A stretch of DNA of 64,000 nucleotides, taken from the NCBI RefSeq assembly GCF_020164595.1, contig NZ_JAIQZE010000013.1, positions 1 to 64,000 of the forward strand. Reading direction: 5' to 3'. Under the pieces are notes generated by a model. That model was not told where the DNA came from, did no database searches, and was given only the letters and a program-made list of their open reading frames with translations. Shown in pieces: positions 36,470 through 45,145 of the stretch. The DNA comes from Psychroflexus longus. Lineage in GTDB: Bacteria > Bacteroidota > Bacteroidia > Flavobacteriales > Flavobacteriaceae. The translations under genes were made by a program, and so were the position numbers. The first letter of the stretch is position 1; every line of letters begins with the position of its first letter.

Positions 36470-36498
36470 AAAGCACCCTATTTGCAGGGTGCTTTTTT
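36470..36498 (+). terminator. Intrinsic terminator after the T9SS gene
   Basis: AAAGCACCCT and AGGGTGCTTT form ten pairs around ATTTGC, followed by a TTT tract. The next gene's -7 box starts right after it. Confidence 0.9.
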
Positions 36499-36500
36499 AT

Positions 36501-36508
36501 TACTTTTG
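36501..36508 (+). promoter_or_regulatory. -7 box of the LuxE-like gene
   Basis: TACTTTTG matches TAnnTTTG directly after the terminator T-tract and 16 bases before ATG 36525. Confidence 0.5.
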
Positions 36509-36524
36509 AATTCCATTTAAATTT

Positions 36525-37502
36525 ATGAATTACGACTTCCCGTTACATATAACATCAGATCAGGATTTTGAAAAAGTTGCCTTAAAGTTATTTCAGCAAC
36601 AATTCAATTTCAATCCTGTCTATAATGAATTTTGTAAACATCTGAATGTCAATAAGCATCGAGTGAAATCGCTAAAAGATATTCCCTTCTTGCCTATTCA
36701 GTTTTTTAAAACTCATGAGGTGAAGACTAGTGATTTCACTCCTGAAATTACCTTTCTAAGCAGTGGAACTACAGGGCAGATTCAAAGTCAGCACAAAGTG
36801 AAAAATCTCTCACTTTACGAAGATAGTTTCACCAAAACCTTCGAACATTTCTATGGGAATATCGAAGACTTTGTCATTTTAGGTTTGCTTCCCTCCTATT
36901 TGGAACGCGAAGGTTCATCTTTGATTTATATGATCGATCATTTTATAAAGAAAAGCAAATTTAAAGAGAGTGGGTTTTATTTAAATGAGCTTGACCAACT
37001 TTCAGAAACCCTAAAAAAAGTTGACCAATCTGGGAAGAAAGTTCTACTGATTGGAGTTTCGTTTGCTTTGCTCGACCTGGTGGAAAAAGAAACGTTTCAA
37101 CTTCAAAACACCATCGTCATGGAAACCGGAGGAATGAAAGGTCGACGTAAAGAGATGATACGTAAAGAACTCCATGACATTTTAAGTAAGGGTTTTGGGG
37201 TTGGAGATATACATAGTGAATACGGTATGACCGAGCTCCTTTCTCAAGCCTATTCCAAAGGTCAAAGTAAATTTGAATGTCCGCCTCATATGAAGATATT
37301 GATAAGAGATACAGAAGATCCATTTCATTATTTAGAAAAGGGAAAAACTGGCGGAATTAATGTGATTGATCTTGCAAACATCGATTCATGCCCATTTATA
37401 GCGACTCAAGATTTGGGTAAAAAAATCAATTCTAAAGAATTTGAAATTCTCGGAAGATTTGATCAAAGCGACATACGCGGGTGTAATCTTCTTGTGTTAT
37501 AA
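36525..37502 (+). CDS. LuxE/acyl-protein synthetase-like adenylate-forming enzyme
   Basis: The 325-residue protein matches the LuxE family (PF04443). It has the adenylation loop FLSSGTTGQIQSQHKV, the GVSFALLDLVEK segment, METGGMKGRRKEM, and IHSEYGMTELLSQAYSKG. LuxE activates fatty acids as acyl-AMP for transfer to a carrier. In non-luminous Bacteroidota, relatives sit in surface polysaccharide or lipid pathways. Here there is no adjacent reductase or carrier protein, so the acyl donor and acceptor are unknown. It is monocistronic between a terminator and the mrp promoter. Confidence 0.8.
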   Translation: MNYDFPLHITSDQDFEKVALKLFQQQFNFNPVYNEFCKHLNVNKHRVKSLKDIPFLPIQFFKTHEVKTSDFTPEITFLSSGTTGQIQSQHKVKNLSLYEDSFTKTFEHFYGNIEDFVILGLLPSYLEREGSSLIYMIDHFIKKSKFKESGFYLNELDQLSETLKKVDQSGKKVLLIGVSFALLDLVEKETFQLQNTIVMETGGMKGRRKEMIRKELHDILSKGFGVGDIHSEYGMTELLSQAYSKGQSKFECPPHMKILIRDTEDPFHYLEKGKTGGINVIDLANIDSCPFIATQDLGKKINSKEFEILGRFDQSDIRGCNLLVL

Positions 37503-37595
37503 CATCTAAGTTTTTAATTCTTTTGAACTCGTTAATTTATCCCTAAGAATCAGCGTAAAACAACTTCAATTACAAGCAAATAGAGGATTAACTTG

Positions 37596-37603
37596 TATAT
37601 TTG
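37596..37603 (+). promoter_or_regulatory. -7 box of the mrp-nifU unit
   Basis: TATATTTG matches TAnnTTTG, 36 bases before ATG 37640. An alternative upstream start at 37601 would begin inside this box, which supports 37640. Confidence 0.55.
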
Positions 37604-37639
37604 CATTTAGATTTAATCTTAATAGAAGTAAATTGTTTT

Positions 37640-38779
37640 ATGAAATTGAATAAAGACGATATTAAAAAGGCTTTAGAGACAATTACCATTGCAGGTGAAG
37701 GTCAAAATATAGTGGAGAGTGGGGCATTACAAAACATTATCACTTTTGGTGATGAAGTGGTTGTAGATCTTAAACTTTCAACTCCTGCTCTACATATTAA
37801 AAAGCGTGCTGAAGTAGATGTGATGAAAGCCATCCACGAACACGTATACAACAAAGCAAAAGTTGAAGTCAAAATAACCGTTGAAGCTCCAGAAAAGAAA
37901 AATGTTAACGAAATCAAAGGAAAACCAATTCCTGGCATTCAAAATATTATTGCAGTAGCCTCTGGTAAAGGAGGTGTAGGAAAATCTACTGTGACTGCAA
38001 ATTTGGCTGTGACTTTATCAAAGTTAGGCTTCAAAGTAGGATTGCTAGATGCAGATATTTATGGACCTTCTGGTCCCATCATGTTTGATGTGGCTAATGA
38101 AAAACCGCTATCGGTAACCAAAGATGGAAAATCCAAAATGAAACCGATCGAAAATTACGGTGTAAAGTTGCTTTCTATAGGATTTTTTACCAAGCCAGAT
38201 CAGGCTGTGATTTGGAGAGGGCCTATGGCAGCAAAAGCACTCAATCAAATGATTTTTGATGCCGATTGGGGAGAGCTTGACTTCTTGCTTGTAGATTTAC
38301 CTCCAGGAACTGGAGATATTCATTTATCGATCATGCAGTCTATGCCAATTACTGGCGCATTAATCGTAAGTACTCCTCAAAATGTAGCTTTGGCTGACGC
38401 TAAAAAAGCAGTGTCGATGTTTCAGCAAGAAAGCATAAATGTTCCTGTTTTAGGAATTTGCGAAAACATGGCTTATTTTACTCCAGAAGAATTACCTGAT
38501 AACAAGTATTATATCTTTGGAGAAAAAGGAGCCAAATACCTTGCAGAAGATTTAGGAGTTCCATTTTTGGGAGAAATTCCTTTGGTACAAAGTCTTAGAG
38601 AGTCTGGAGACGTTGGTCGGCCAGCTGCTCTGCAAGAAGGGACCCCACTTAGTGAATCCTTTGCAGAATTGACGCGTAACACTGTGCAACAAGTGGTGAA
38701 TAGAAATAAAACCTTACCGCCTACAGAAGCTATTAAAATCACAACTATGGCTGGATGTAGTGCCGTTAAAAAGAAATAA
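37640..38779 (+). CDS. Mrp/NBP35 family P-loop ATPase, Fe-S carrier
   Basis: Mrp proteins bind and transfer [4Fe-4S] clusters to apoproteins, using ATP. The product (379 residues) has an N-terminal MIP18/DUF59 domain (about 3-80) and a deviant Walker A motif SGKGGVGKST (about 108-117), then DLPPGTGDIHLS. The usual C-terminal CxxC is absent: after ICENMAYF the sequence reads TPEELPDNKYYIFG. A late Cys in AGCSAVKKK remains. The NifU-like gene follows after two bases, which supports a role in Fe-S maturation. Confidence 0.88.
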   Translation: MKLNKDDIKKALETITIAGEGQNIVESGALQNIITFGDEVVVDLKLSTPALHIKKRAEVDVMKAIHEHVYNKAKVEVKITVEAPEKKNVNEIKGKPIPGIQNIIAVASGKGGVGKSTVTANLAVTLSKLGFKVGLLDADIYGPSGPIMFDVANEKPLSVTKDGKSKMKPIENYGVKLLSIGFFTKPDQAVIWRGPMAAKALNQMIFDADWGELDFLLVDLPPGTGDIHLSIMQSMPITGALIVSTPQNVALADAKKAVSMFQQESINVPVLGICENMAYFTPEELPDNKYYIFGEKGAKYLAEDLGVPFLGEIPLVQSLRESGDVGRPAALQEGTPLSESFAELTRNTVQQVVNRNKTLPPTEAIKITTMAGCSAVKKK

Positions 38780-38781
38780 TT

Positions 38782-39039
38782 ATGATGACTGGTCAAGAAT
38801 TAAGAAGAACTATAGAAACAGCATTGGACGAAATCCGTCCTTTTTTGAAAAGTGATGGCGGAGATATTGAGCTGCTTTCTATTGAAGACGATTCTCTTGT
38901 AAAAGTTCAATTGATGGGAACTTGTGTGGATTGCACCGTAAATCAAATGACATTGAAATCTGGTGTAGAAATGACGATAAAAAAACATGCCCCTCAGATA
39001 AAAGAGGTCGTAAATGTAAAAGCCGATCAGTTGGCTTAA
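38782..39039 (+). CDS. NifU C-terminal-like Fe-S scaffold protein
   Basis: The 85-residue product is a single NifU C-terminal (Nfu) domain with the cluster-binding CxxC at Cys48/Cys51 (GTCVDCTVNQMT) and the typical IRPFLKSDGGDIEL start. Such proteins carry [4Fe-4S] clusters to targets. Two ATGs (38782 and 38785) are adjacent. It starts two bases after mrp, so the two are co-translated, and reductase and ferredoxin genes follow. Confidence 0.9.
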   Translation: MMTGQELRRTIETALDEIRPFLKSDGGDIELLSIEDDSLVKVQLMGTCVDCTVNQMTLKSGVEMTIKKHAPQIKEVVNVKADQLA

Positions 39040-39076
39040 AAAGTTGAATTTTTAAAATTAAATAGTTGATTTTGAT

Positions 39077-40138
39077 ATGATCAAAACAGATATTCTCATT
39101 ATTGGAGCAGGACCTACAGGACTTTTTACTGTATTTGAAGCAGGATTGTTGAAACTGAAATGTCACATCATAGATGCCTTACCTCAACCAGGTGGGCAAC
39201 TTTCAGAATTATATCCTAAAAAACCTATCTACGATATTCCTGGTTTTCCAGAAGTAAAAGCTGGGCAGTTGGTTGATAACTTGATGGAGCAAATCAAATC
39301 TTTTCAACCTGGGTTTACGCTTGGTGAACGAGCAAAAGATATCGAGAGACAAGAGGACGGGAGTTTTATTGTCACTACAGATGAAGGCACCAAACACCAC
39401 GCCCCTATCGTGGCTATAGCTGGTGGTCTTGGAAGTTTCGAACCTAGAAAACCACCTATTAATAACATTTCCAAGTTTGAGAACAAGGGTATTCACTACA
39501 TGGTAAAGGATCCTGAGCAGTTTAGAGACAAATCGGTGGTGATTGCAGGCGGTGGAGATTCTGCTTTGGACTGGAGCATCTATTTGGCCGATGTGGCTTC
39601 TGAAGTGACTTTGGTGCACAGAAGAAATGAATTTAGAGGTGCGCTGGAATCTGTAGACCGTGTGAAGGAACTAAAGGATATGGGTAAAATCAAATTAATT
39701 ACCCCTGCCGAAATTGTGGATGTGAATGGTGAGGATCACTTAGAATCGGTATCGATCCGCAAAAACAATAATCCCGAAGAAGATTTTACCTTAGAAACAG
39801 ATTACTTTATTCCGCTGTTTGGACTCTCTCCAAAACTGGGTCCTATTGCGGACTGGGGATTAGAAATTGAAAAAAATGCGATTAAGGTTGATAATACGTT
39901 AGATTATCAAACCAATATTCCCGGCATTTATGCCATTGGAGATGTCAACACCTATCCCGGTAAACTAAAATTGATTCTTTGTGGATTTCACGAAGCGACT
40001 TTGATGTGTCAAAGTGCCTTTGCAAAAATCCATCCTGGGAAACGCAACGTTTTAAAATATACTACCGTCGGTGGTGTCGCAGGTTTTGATGGCACCAAGA
40101 AAGAAGCGCCTAAGTCTGTGATTAGAAGCATCGATTAA
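39077..40138 (+). CDS. NAD(P)H-dependent ferredoxin/thioredoxin reductase-like flavoprotein
   Basis: The 353-residue protein has the two-dinucleotide-domain fold of thioredoxin-reductase-like ferredoxin-NADP reductases (YumC type): FAD loop IIGAGPTGLFTVFEAG, NADPH loop VIAGGGDSALDW, and GIYAIGDVNTYPGK near the C-terminus. There is no redox-active CxxC, which separates it from true thioredoxin reductase. It lies 37 bases after the NifU-like gene and upstream of a 2Fe-2S ferredoxin gene, its likely partner. Confidence 0.88.
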   Translation: MIKTDILIIGAGPTGLFTVFEAGLLKLKCHIIDALPQPGGQLSELYPKKPIYDIPGFPEVKAGQLVDNLMEQIKSFQPGFTLGERAKDIERQEDGSFIVTTDEGTKHHAPIVAIAGGLGSFEPRKPPINNISKFENKGIHYMVKDPEQFRDKSVVIAGGGDSALDWSIYLADVASEVTLVHRRNEFRGALESVDRVKELKDMGKIKLITPAEIVDVNGEDHLESVSIRKNNNPEEDFTLETDYFIPLFGLSPKLGPIADWGLEIEKNAIKVDNTLDYQTNIPGIYAIGDVNTYPGKLKLILCGFHEATLMCQSAFAKIHPGKRNVLKYTTVGGVAGFDGTKKEAPKSVIRSID

Positions 40139-40312
40139 CCAACAAGATTTTTCCTATTACACTTAGATTTAAATTTTGAATTGATTTTCAATTGGTTAAA
40201 ATTTATTTTTGCTTTTAAAGCAAAGCGATCTATGTTCTATGTTCTAAAAGCGAAGCAGTCTAAACTTTATTTAAAACTGATTGAGGTCAGCTGAAAATCC
40301 CTTTAGATTAAA

Positions 40313-40320
40313 TAGTTTTG
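40313..40320 (+). promoter_or_regulatory. -7 box of the ferredoxin gene
   Basis: TAGTTTTG matches TAnnTTTG, 23 bases before ATG 40344. It lies within the longer open frame from 40281, so 40344 is preferred as start. Confidence 0.5.
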
Positions 40321-40343
40321 CCACTTCGAATATCGTTACAACA

Positions 40344-40673
40344 ATGGATGTAAAAATTACAATTATAGATCGGGACGGCACTGCTCACAAAGTAGATGCT
40401 CCTACAGATATGGCTATGAACCTCATGGAAGTGGTCCGCTCTTATGAACTTGCGCCTGAAGGTACGATAGGAATTTGTGGTGGCATGGCGATGTGTGCCT
40501 CCTGCCAATGCTATGTGAAATCTGATACGCCCCTGCGTGAGAAAGAGGACGATGAAGAAGCCATGCTAGCAGAGGCCTTTTACGTTCAGGATAACAGTCG
40601 ACTAAGTTGCCAGATTCCCATCACCGAAGAGCTGGAAGGTCTAGTGGTTGAGCTAGCGCCGAGTGAGGAGTAG
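40344..40673 (+). CDS. 2Fe-2S ferredoxin, adrenodoxin type
   Basis: The 109-residue product has the cluster motif with Cys45, Cys51, Cys54 (ICGGMAMCASC) and Cys89 (RLSCQIP), the C-X5-C-X2-C-Xn-C spacing of vertebrate-type/Isc ferredoxins. It is acidic, as electron carriers are. The reductase at 39077 is probably its donor, and mrp/nifU upstream suggests a role in Fe-S assembly. The TAG stop is the first three bases of an 82-base heptamer repeat. Confidence 0.88.
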   Translation: MDVKITIIDRDGTAHKVDAPTDMAMNLMEVVRSYELAPEGTIGICGGMAMCASCQCYVKSDTPLREKEDDEEAMLAEAFYVQDNSRLSCQIPITEELEGLVVELAPSEE

Positions 40674-40752
40674 TCGGTAGTCGGTAGTCGGTAGTCGGTA
40701 GTCGGTAGTCGGTAGTCGGTAGTCGGTAGTCGGTAGTCGGTAGTCGGTAGTC
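40671..40752. repeat. Heptanucleotide tandem repeat (TAGTCGG)x11.7
   Basis: Eleven perfect TAGTCGG units plus TAGTC run without a mismatch from the ferredoxin stop codon onward. A perfect array of this length implies recent slippage expansion. It lies between the ferredoxin stop and the hairpin at 40789, so a copy change would alter only the 3' untranslated spacing, not the protein. Confidence 0.97.
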
Positions 40753-40788
40753 AAAATAATTGATTTGGGTGAATTAGAGGTAGAAGTC

Positions 40789-40815
40789 AAGGTAATTATA
40801 ATCCATAATTACCTT
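40789..40815. terminator. Hairpin between convergent ferredoxin and receptor genes
   Basis: AAGGTAATTAT and ATAATTACCTT form eleven pairs around a five-base loop, between the heptamer repeat and the stop of the convergent receptor gene. There is no strong U-tract on either strand, so terminator function is tentative. Confidence 0.45.
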
Positions 40816-40869
40816 ATGTTTAAAATTTTGATTTTATCTCTCTTTGGAAAAGCTTCGAGAAACAGCTAT

Positions 40870-43536
40870 TTAAAATCTATACAAAACCTTTAATAAAACA
40901 TACTTTGGCAATAGCCGATAAGTCGTAGTGGTGGATCCGATATCACTAATGTTGAAATTTCTAAACTGCCTGGTATTGAAAAGATTTTTTCCACTCAGTC
41001 CAAGCGTCCACTTGTCTTTTTTTAATTTATACTGTGCTTCCAAATCGGCAAAATAATACACATTGTCTAGGTTGATATTTCCAAATTCGTAACGCTCTGA
41101 CTCCACCTGAATATAGAACCTCTCATTTAAAATAAAACTTAGATCCAAAAAACTTACATTATCTGTAAACGAATTTTGAATCGTCGTTTGTATCTCGTTA
41201 CTAGTCCACTTAGTGCCCAAATGGTAGTTAAACCAACCCGTAAAACCTGATCTTAATTCCAGACCATAACCAATAGTAGTAGATTCCACTTGCCTTAGTT
41301 CAGAATCGTTGACTATGTTTTTGAATTCTGATTGACTGTAACTTAGGTCCAATTTCAAATTGGAGGATATAAACTTAAAATAATAATCCAATTTGGAATT
41401 AATACTGATAAACTCCCTATCCTGGATCAAAATTTTGCTCGATTGTGTGAAGTTTTGATCTATAAATGTATTGGTGCTAAAAAAATCATGATTCTTACTG
41501 TAAATCAAAAATGTGTTGGCAAAAAATCGGCTGCTCCAGTTCCCGAGTTCATAATTGAAAGTCACCGAGGAAGCGTCTAATTGGTTAAACTCTCCCGTAC
41601 CTCTAGTAAAAGGCCTAAAACCTGTCAATACAAATTCTGAATATACATCTAGAATTTTAGCATTGGTGGTGGTGTGAGAATAAGACGAACGTATTCTGTT
41701 TTTATCGTTGATCTTCCAATCCAAACTCAATCTAGGATTTACAAAAAAAGGAGATTCGTTATCTGAAGAATTCTCTAATTCCAACTTGTTAAACAATTGA
41801 TGCACATTTGCTTCCCCTATGATCGCAAAATCATTTATACTGTATCTGTATTTGGATTTTAAATACAAGTCATTCACCGTGTAGGAGGTTTGGTTTTGGT
41901 AGCCATCGGGTCGATTTGAGACCACATCATCTTCTAATAGCTCCAAACTGGTCTGCAAGCGGTCTCTCCTCAATTCATTTCCCACTTGCACTTCAAATAA
42001 ATCATCATTAGCCTTTCTATCCAATAAATGCGCGTTTACACCAATGTACTGCATTTTGTTGTTACTGAGTTGTCTGACATTATCTGCAGATTGATCTGGG
42101 AACAGATCTTCATAAAAGAATTGATTTAAACGGTGAGTTTGTGGTGTCATTTCGTCAATAAAGCGCCCTGTGAGCAGAAAGACTTTTTTGTCTTTAAACT
42201 TATTGCTATAACTCAGCTTTTGATCAAATAACGTATTGGTATGCGACAAATCTTGCCGGGTAGAGATCCCATTGAAAAGTAAATTGGAATCATCATCAAA
42301 ATTTCCGGAATTATATTTTGTGGTGCTTTCCAGCATTTCAGTTTTTGAAAAATCATAAACAAAATCTAATTTTCCAAAGCCTATTAGCTTTCTATTTTTC
42401 AGTTGAAAATCTTCTGTATTCGTAAAATTGACATCATTTAATGTTACATTTTGGATATTGGTTTGGAAGAAATCGGTTTCATCGGCATTAAAGAAACCTA
42501 AGGTTTTGATCTTAAGCTTTTCAGTAGTATTAAAAATTGCATTCAAAGATACCAACTCGGCATTGTTAAAATTAGTTCTTCTGCGCTTGAAATTAAGCTG
42601 TGGAGGCGCCAAACTAATAAGGTCGCGCACCTGCTGGTTGTCTCCAATACTGGCTGGTTCGTTATAACGCATTGGTCGTATCAATTGATTGATATCTCCA
42701 GTCGCATCGTAACCTATGCTGTTGAAATTGGTCAGGAAGTAATATTTATTCTTTTTCCCAAAATTCATCAAGTTAGTCTTCAGTTCATAAAACCCGTCAT
42801 TGCCGTGGCCTGCTTCTATATTTCCAAACCAGATGCGTTTGGATTTTTCGTCCAGTTTCAAATTAAGAGCCACTTTATTACTTTCCTCAACGCCTTTTAG
42901 AAGCCTGTTGTTGGAGTAATTTTTAAGCACTTCCACTTCTTCGATAGGATAAGCTGGCATGTTTTTGGATAAAATTTTATAGCCTCGTTCAAAAAGATCA
43001 TCACCGTCCACCATTAATTTTTCGATTTCCTGGTTACCTACTTTTATGGTGCCTTCACTATTAATTTGTAAACCTGGAATTCTCCGCAATAGATCTTCCA
43101 CAGTTTGCTCTGTTCCATCCGTGAAGTATTTAGATTTAAAGGTGATGGTGTCGTTTTGCACTCTAATAGGTCGTTCGGCTAAAACTATAACTTCGTCTAA
43201 GCTTGTAGACTCACCTTTGAGGACTATATCTACATTAATTTCATCTGTATCTTCATTTATAATAACAATTTTATTTTGAGAAGCATACCCAAGGCTGGAA
43301 AAGACTAAAGTATACTCACCAGATTTCTTGATGCTGATGTTGTACTTTCCTTCAGCATCTGAATAGGTGTAGGATATAATAGAGGACAGAGAGTCTTTTT
43401 TGACAAGAACATTACTAAAAGCAATGGTATTCCCTTCAGTGTCATTGATGGTTCCTTTTACTGTGGTTTGGGCATTTGAAATACTAGAGCAAATCAATGA
43501 TGAAATTAGAATTAAAAATAGACTAAGATATTTCAT
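40870..43536 (-). CDS. TonB-dependent receptor-like outer-membrane protein of the GLPGLI operon
   Basis: The 888-residue product has a signal peptide, a carboxypeptidase-regulatory domain at about 24-110 (KGTINDTEGNTIAFSNVLV), a plug with LDEVIVLAERPIRVQND and VEDLLRRIPGLQINSEG, and a barrel ending in VLLKVLYRF. The plug lacks the usual RGG motif and reads GNQEIEKLMVDGDDLFE, typical of receptor relatives encoded next to GLPGLI genes. It begins four bases after the last GLPGLI gene. Ligand unknown. Confidence 0.8.
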   Translation of the reverse strand: MKYLSLFLILISSLICSSISNAQTTVKGTINDTEGNTIAFSNVLVKKDSLSSIISYTYSDAEGKYNISIKKSGEYTLVFSSLGYASQNKIVIINEDTDEINVDIVLKGESTSLDEVIVLAERPIRVQNDTITFKSKYFTDGTEQTVEDLLRRIPGLQINSEGTIKVGNQEIEKLMVDGDDLFERGYKILSKNMPAYPIEEVEVLKNYSNNRLLKGVEESNKVALNLKLDEKSKRIWFGNIEAGHGNDGFYELKTNLMNFGKKNKYYFLTNFNSIGYDATGDINQLIRPMRYNEPASIGDNQQVRDLISLAPPQLNFKRRRTNFNNAELVSLNAIFNTTEKLKIKTLGFFNADETDFFQTNIQNVTLNDVNFTNTEDFQLKNRKLIGFGKLDFVYDFSKTEMLESTTKYNSGNFDDDSNLLFNGISTRQDLSHTNTLFDQKLSYSNKFKDKKVFLLTGRFIDEMTPQTHRLNQFFYEDLFPDQSADNVRQLSNNKMQYIGVNAHLLDRKANDDLFEVQVGNELRRDRLQTSLELLEDDVVSNRPDGYQNQTSYTVNDLYLKSKYRYSINDFAIIGEANVHQLFNKLELENSSDNESPFFVNPRLSLDWKINDKNRIRSSYSHTTTNAKILDVYSEFVLTGFRPFTRGTGEFNQLDASSVTFNYELGNWSSRFFANTFLIYSKNHDFFSTNTFIDQNFTQSSKILIQDREFISINSKLDYYFKFISSNLKLDLSYSQSEFKNIVNDSELRQVESTTIGYGLELRSGFTGWFNYHLGTKWTSNEIQTTIQNSFTDNVSFLDLSFILNERFYIQVESERYEFGNINLDNVYYFADLEAQYKLKKDKWTLGLSGKNLFNTRQFRNFNISDIGSTTTTYRLLPKYVLLKVLYRF

Positions 43537-43540
43537 ACTT

Positions 43541-44296
43541 TTAATTTTCCCAGGGATATTCCAACTCCAATCCTTTGTATTTAGATGTTTTGATATTACT
43601 TACTCTGCTATCTCTAGGAAGTTTAGCTAAGAGTTTGGCAAATTGTTTTTCAACGTCTTTTTGTCTTAGTTCTATATAGCCTTTGAGAGTAATTTCGTTA
43701 TGATCATCATTTTCATTTGGAATATTCAGTTCTTTAAAAGAGCCTTGTTCATACTTCAAACGTGTTGCATAAAAATGTACTTCATCCATTTTATCATAAG
43801 CTTCTAAAATAAGACCAGGCAAACCTTGAAGCTTCCAGGGACCAAAAGGCACGGGTATATCTGGCGAAAACCAGGCTGTATAAAGTCTACCACGGAAAAG
43901 AGCTTCTGCTTCTATACAATCAAAACCCATAATCTCTCGTTTAGAGTCGGGTTTTATATTCCATTCAATAGCTGGCAAATTCTCTTTTACGATTATTCTT
44001 TCACCATCTAATTGGGTTTTCATTCTCAACGTCCGATCTTTTAAATTCACAAAATAAAAAGTGGGATTTGTGCCTGATAAATCTCTAACTTGAGTATTAT
44101 CAGGAATTGATTTTATATCTCCTTTACCTTCTTTGTATATAGATTGGGCTGAAGTAAAAGTTAATTGAGAATTTTTAGATATTGGAATATCTAAATTTAA
44201 ATCAAGCGTGTATTCTACAATCGTATGATTTTGAATATTCTCCTGAGTGTAAGTGTTTGATAAAGTAATGAGAAGTAGTACCAGCAATTTATTCAT
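43541..44296 (-). CDS. GLPGLI family secreted protein (paralogue 4)
   Basis: The 251-residue product has a signal peptide (MNKLLVLLLITLSNTYT) and the family core: IEWNIKPDSKREIMGFDCIEAEALFRG split around Cys, then FRGRLYTAWFSPDIPVPFGPW and LQGLPGLILEAYDK. GLPGLI proteins (TIGR01200) are secreted proteins of Bacteroidota without known activity. It lies between paralogue 3 (three bases) and the receptor (four bases), so translation of all three is probably coupled. Confidence 0.9.
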   Translation of the reverse strand: MNKLLVLLLITLSNTYTQENIQNHTIVEYTLDLNLDIPISKNSQLTFTSAQSIYKEGKGDIKSIPDNTQVRDLSGTNPTFYFVNLKDRTLRMKTQLDGERIIVKENLPAIEWNIKPDSKREIMGFDCIEAEALFRGRLYTAWFSPDIPVPFGPWKLQGLPGLILEAYDKMDEVHFYATRLKYEQGSFKELNIPNENDDHNEITLKGYIELRQKDVEKQFAKLLAKLPRDSRVSNIKTSKYKGLELEYPWEN

Positions 44297-44299
44297 GAG

Positions 44300-45073
44300 T
44301 TATTTATTAAATTTTTCAACTTGCTCCTTACAATCTTCACATTTTTGGTTGAGAGGTTGGTTTTTGTAACCTTTTGGCATTTTACTAGAAAGCCTGGCTA
44401 ATTCTTTATTTACAAGAATTTCTCTTTCTATCAAATATTCATCTACAGTCATAGGATTCTCAAACTTAGATTCATCATAAGAAATTGAACAAGACTGTTC
44501 TTTGGATAGTGATATTTTTTTTGCGTGTATATGTAAAACTCTATCTGCATCATATACCTCTAATATAAGCCCTGGGAGTCCTTGGAATTTCCAAGGCCCA
44601 AATTGAATTGGTATTTCTGGCGAGTACCAGGCTGTATAAAATCTACCTCTAAACTCTATTTTAGCTTTATAGCATAAGAAATTTCCAATCGTTTTGGTTT
44701 CATCTTTCAAGTCCCAATTCCATTGGAAAGCATCTTCCTTGACAACAAGCTCTTTGTCGTACCAAATCTGTAAAAAATGTAAGTCATCAATTTTGTTGAG
44801 ATACATCTCTGGATTAAGATTGTTTCTTTCTGCTTCAACATTCATTTGTAAACCCTCATCTTCTTGTGAGATAGACTCTTTTTTATTTGATTTCTTATTC
44901 ACCACTTCCTTATAAAGAGAGGATCTCGAATTAAATTCCAATGTGAATTCTCTTGAGAAATCTCTTGAAAAATGAGTAGAATGTGTGTAGTTAACCTTAC
45001 CACAAATGGACTGGGCACTTGATTGAATTACAAATAATAAGACAACTAAACTGAATTTTATAAATGTTTTCAT
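44300..45073 (-). CDS. GLPGLI family secreted protein (paralogue 3)
   Basis: The 257-residue product has a signal peptide (MKTFIKFSLVVLLFVIQSSA) and the GLPGLI core: FRGRFYTAWYSPEIPIQFG then FQGLPGLILEVYDADR. The C-terminal tail differs from the paralogues and ends in a Cys-containing QKCEDCKEQVEKFNK. It overlaps none of its neighbours but lies three bases upstream of paralogue 4, and 72 bases downstream of the pseudogene. Confidence 0.9.
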   Translation of the reverse strand: MKTFIKFSLVVLLFVIQSSAQSICGKVNYTHSTHFSRDFSREFTLEFNSRSSLYKEVVNKKSNKKESISQEDEGLQMNVEAERNNLNPEMYLNKIDDLHFLQIWYDKELVVKEDAFQWNWDLKDETKTIGNFLCYKAKIEFRGRFYTAWYSPEIPIQFGPWKFQGLPGLILEVYDADRVLHIHAKKISLSKEQSCSISYDESKFENPMTVDEYLIEREILVNKELARLSSKMPKGYKNQPLNQKCEDCKEQVEKFNK

Positions 45074-45145
45074 TTTTAAAATTATAGAAGTTCGATTCTG
45101 ACAAATATAACTAAAAAATTAGTCAATTAAATTTTTATTCAAATT

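Noticed and set aside
40671-40752. Repeat array considered as CRISPR
   Set aside because: Units are only seven bases with no spacers; it is a simple tandem repeat.
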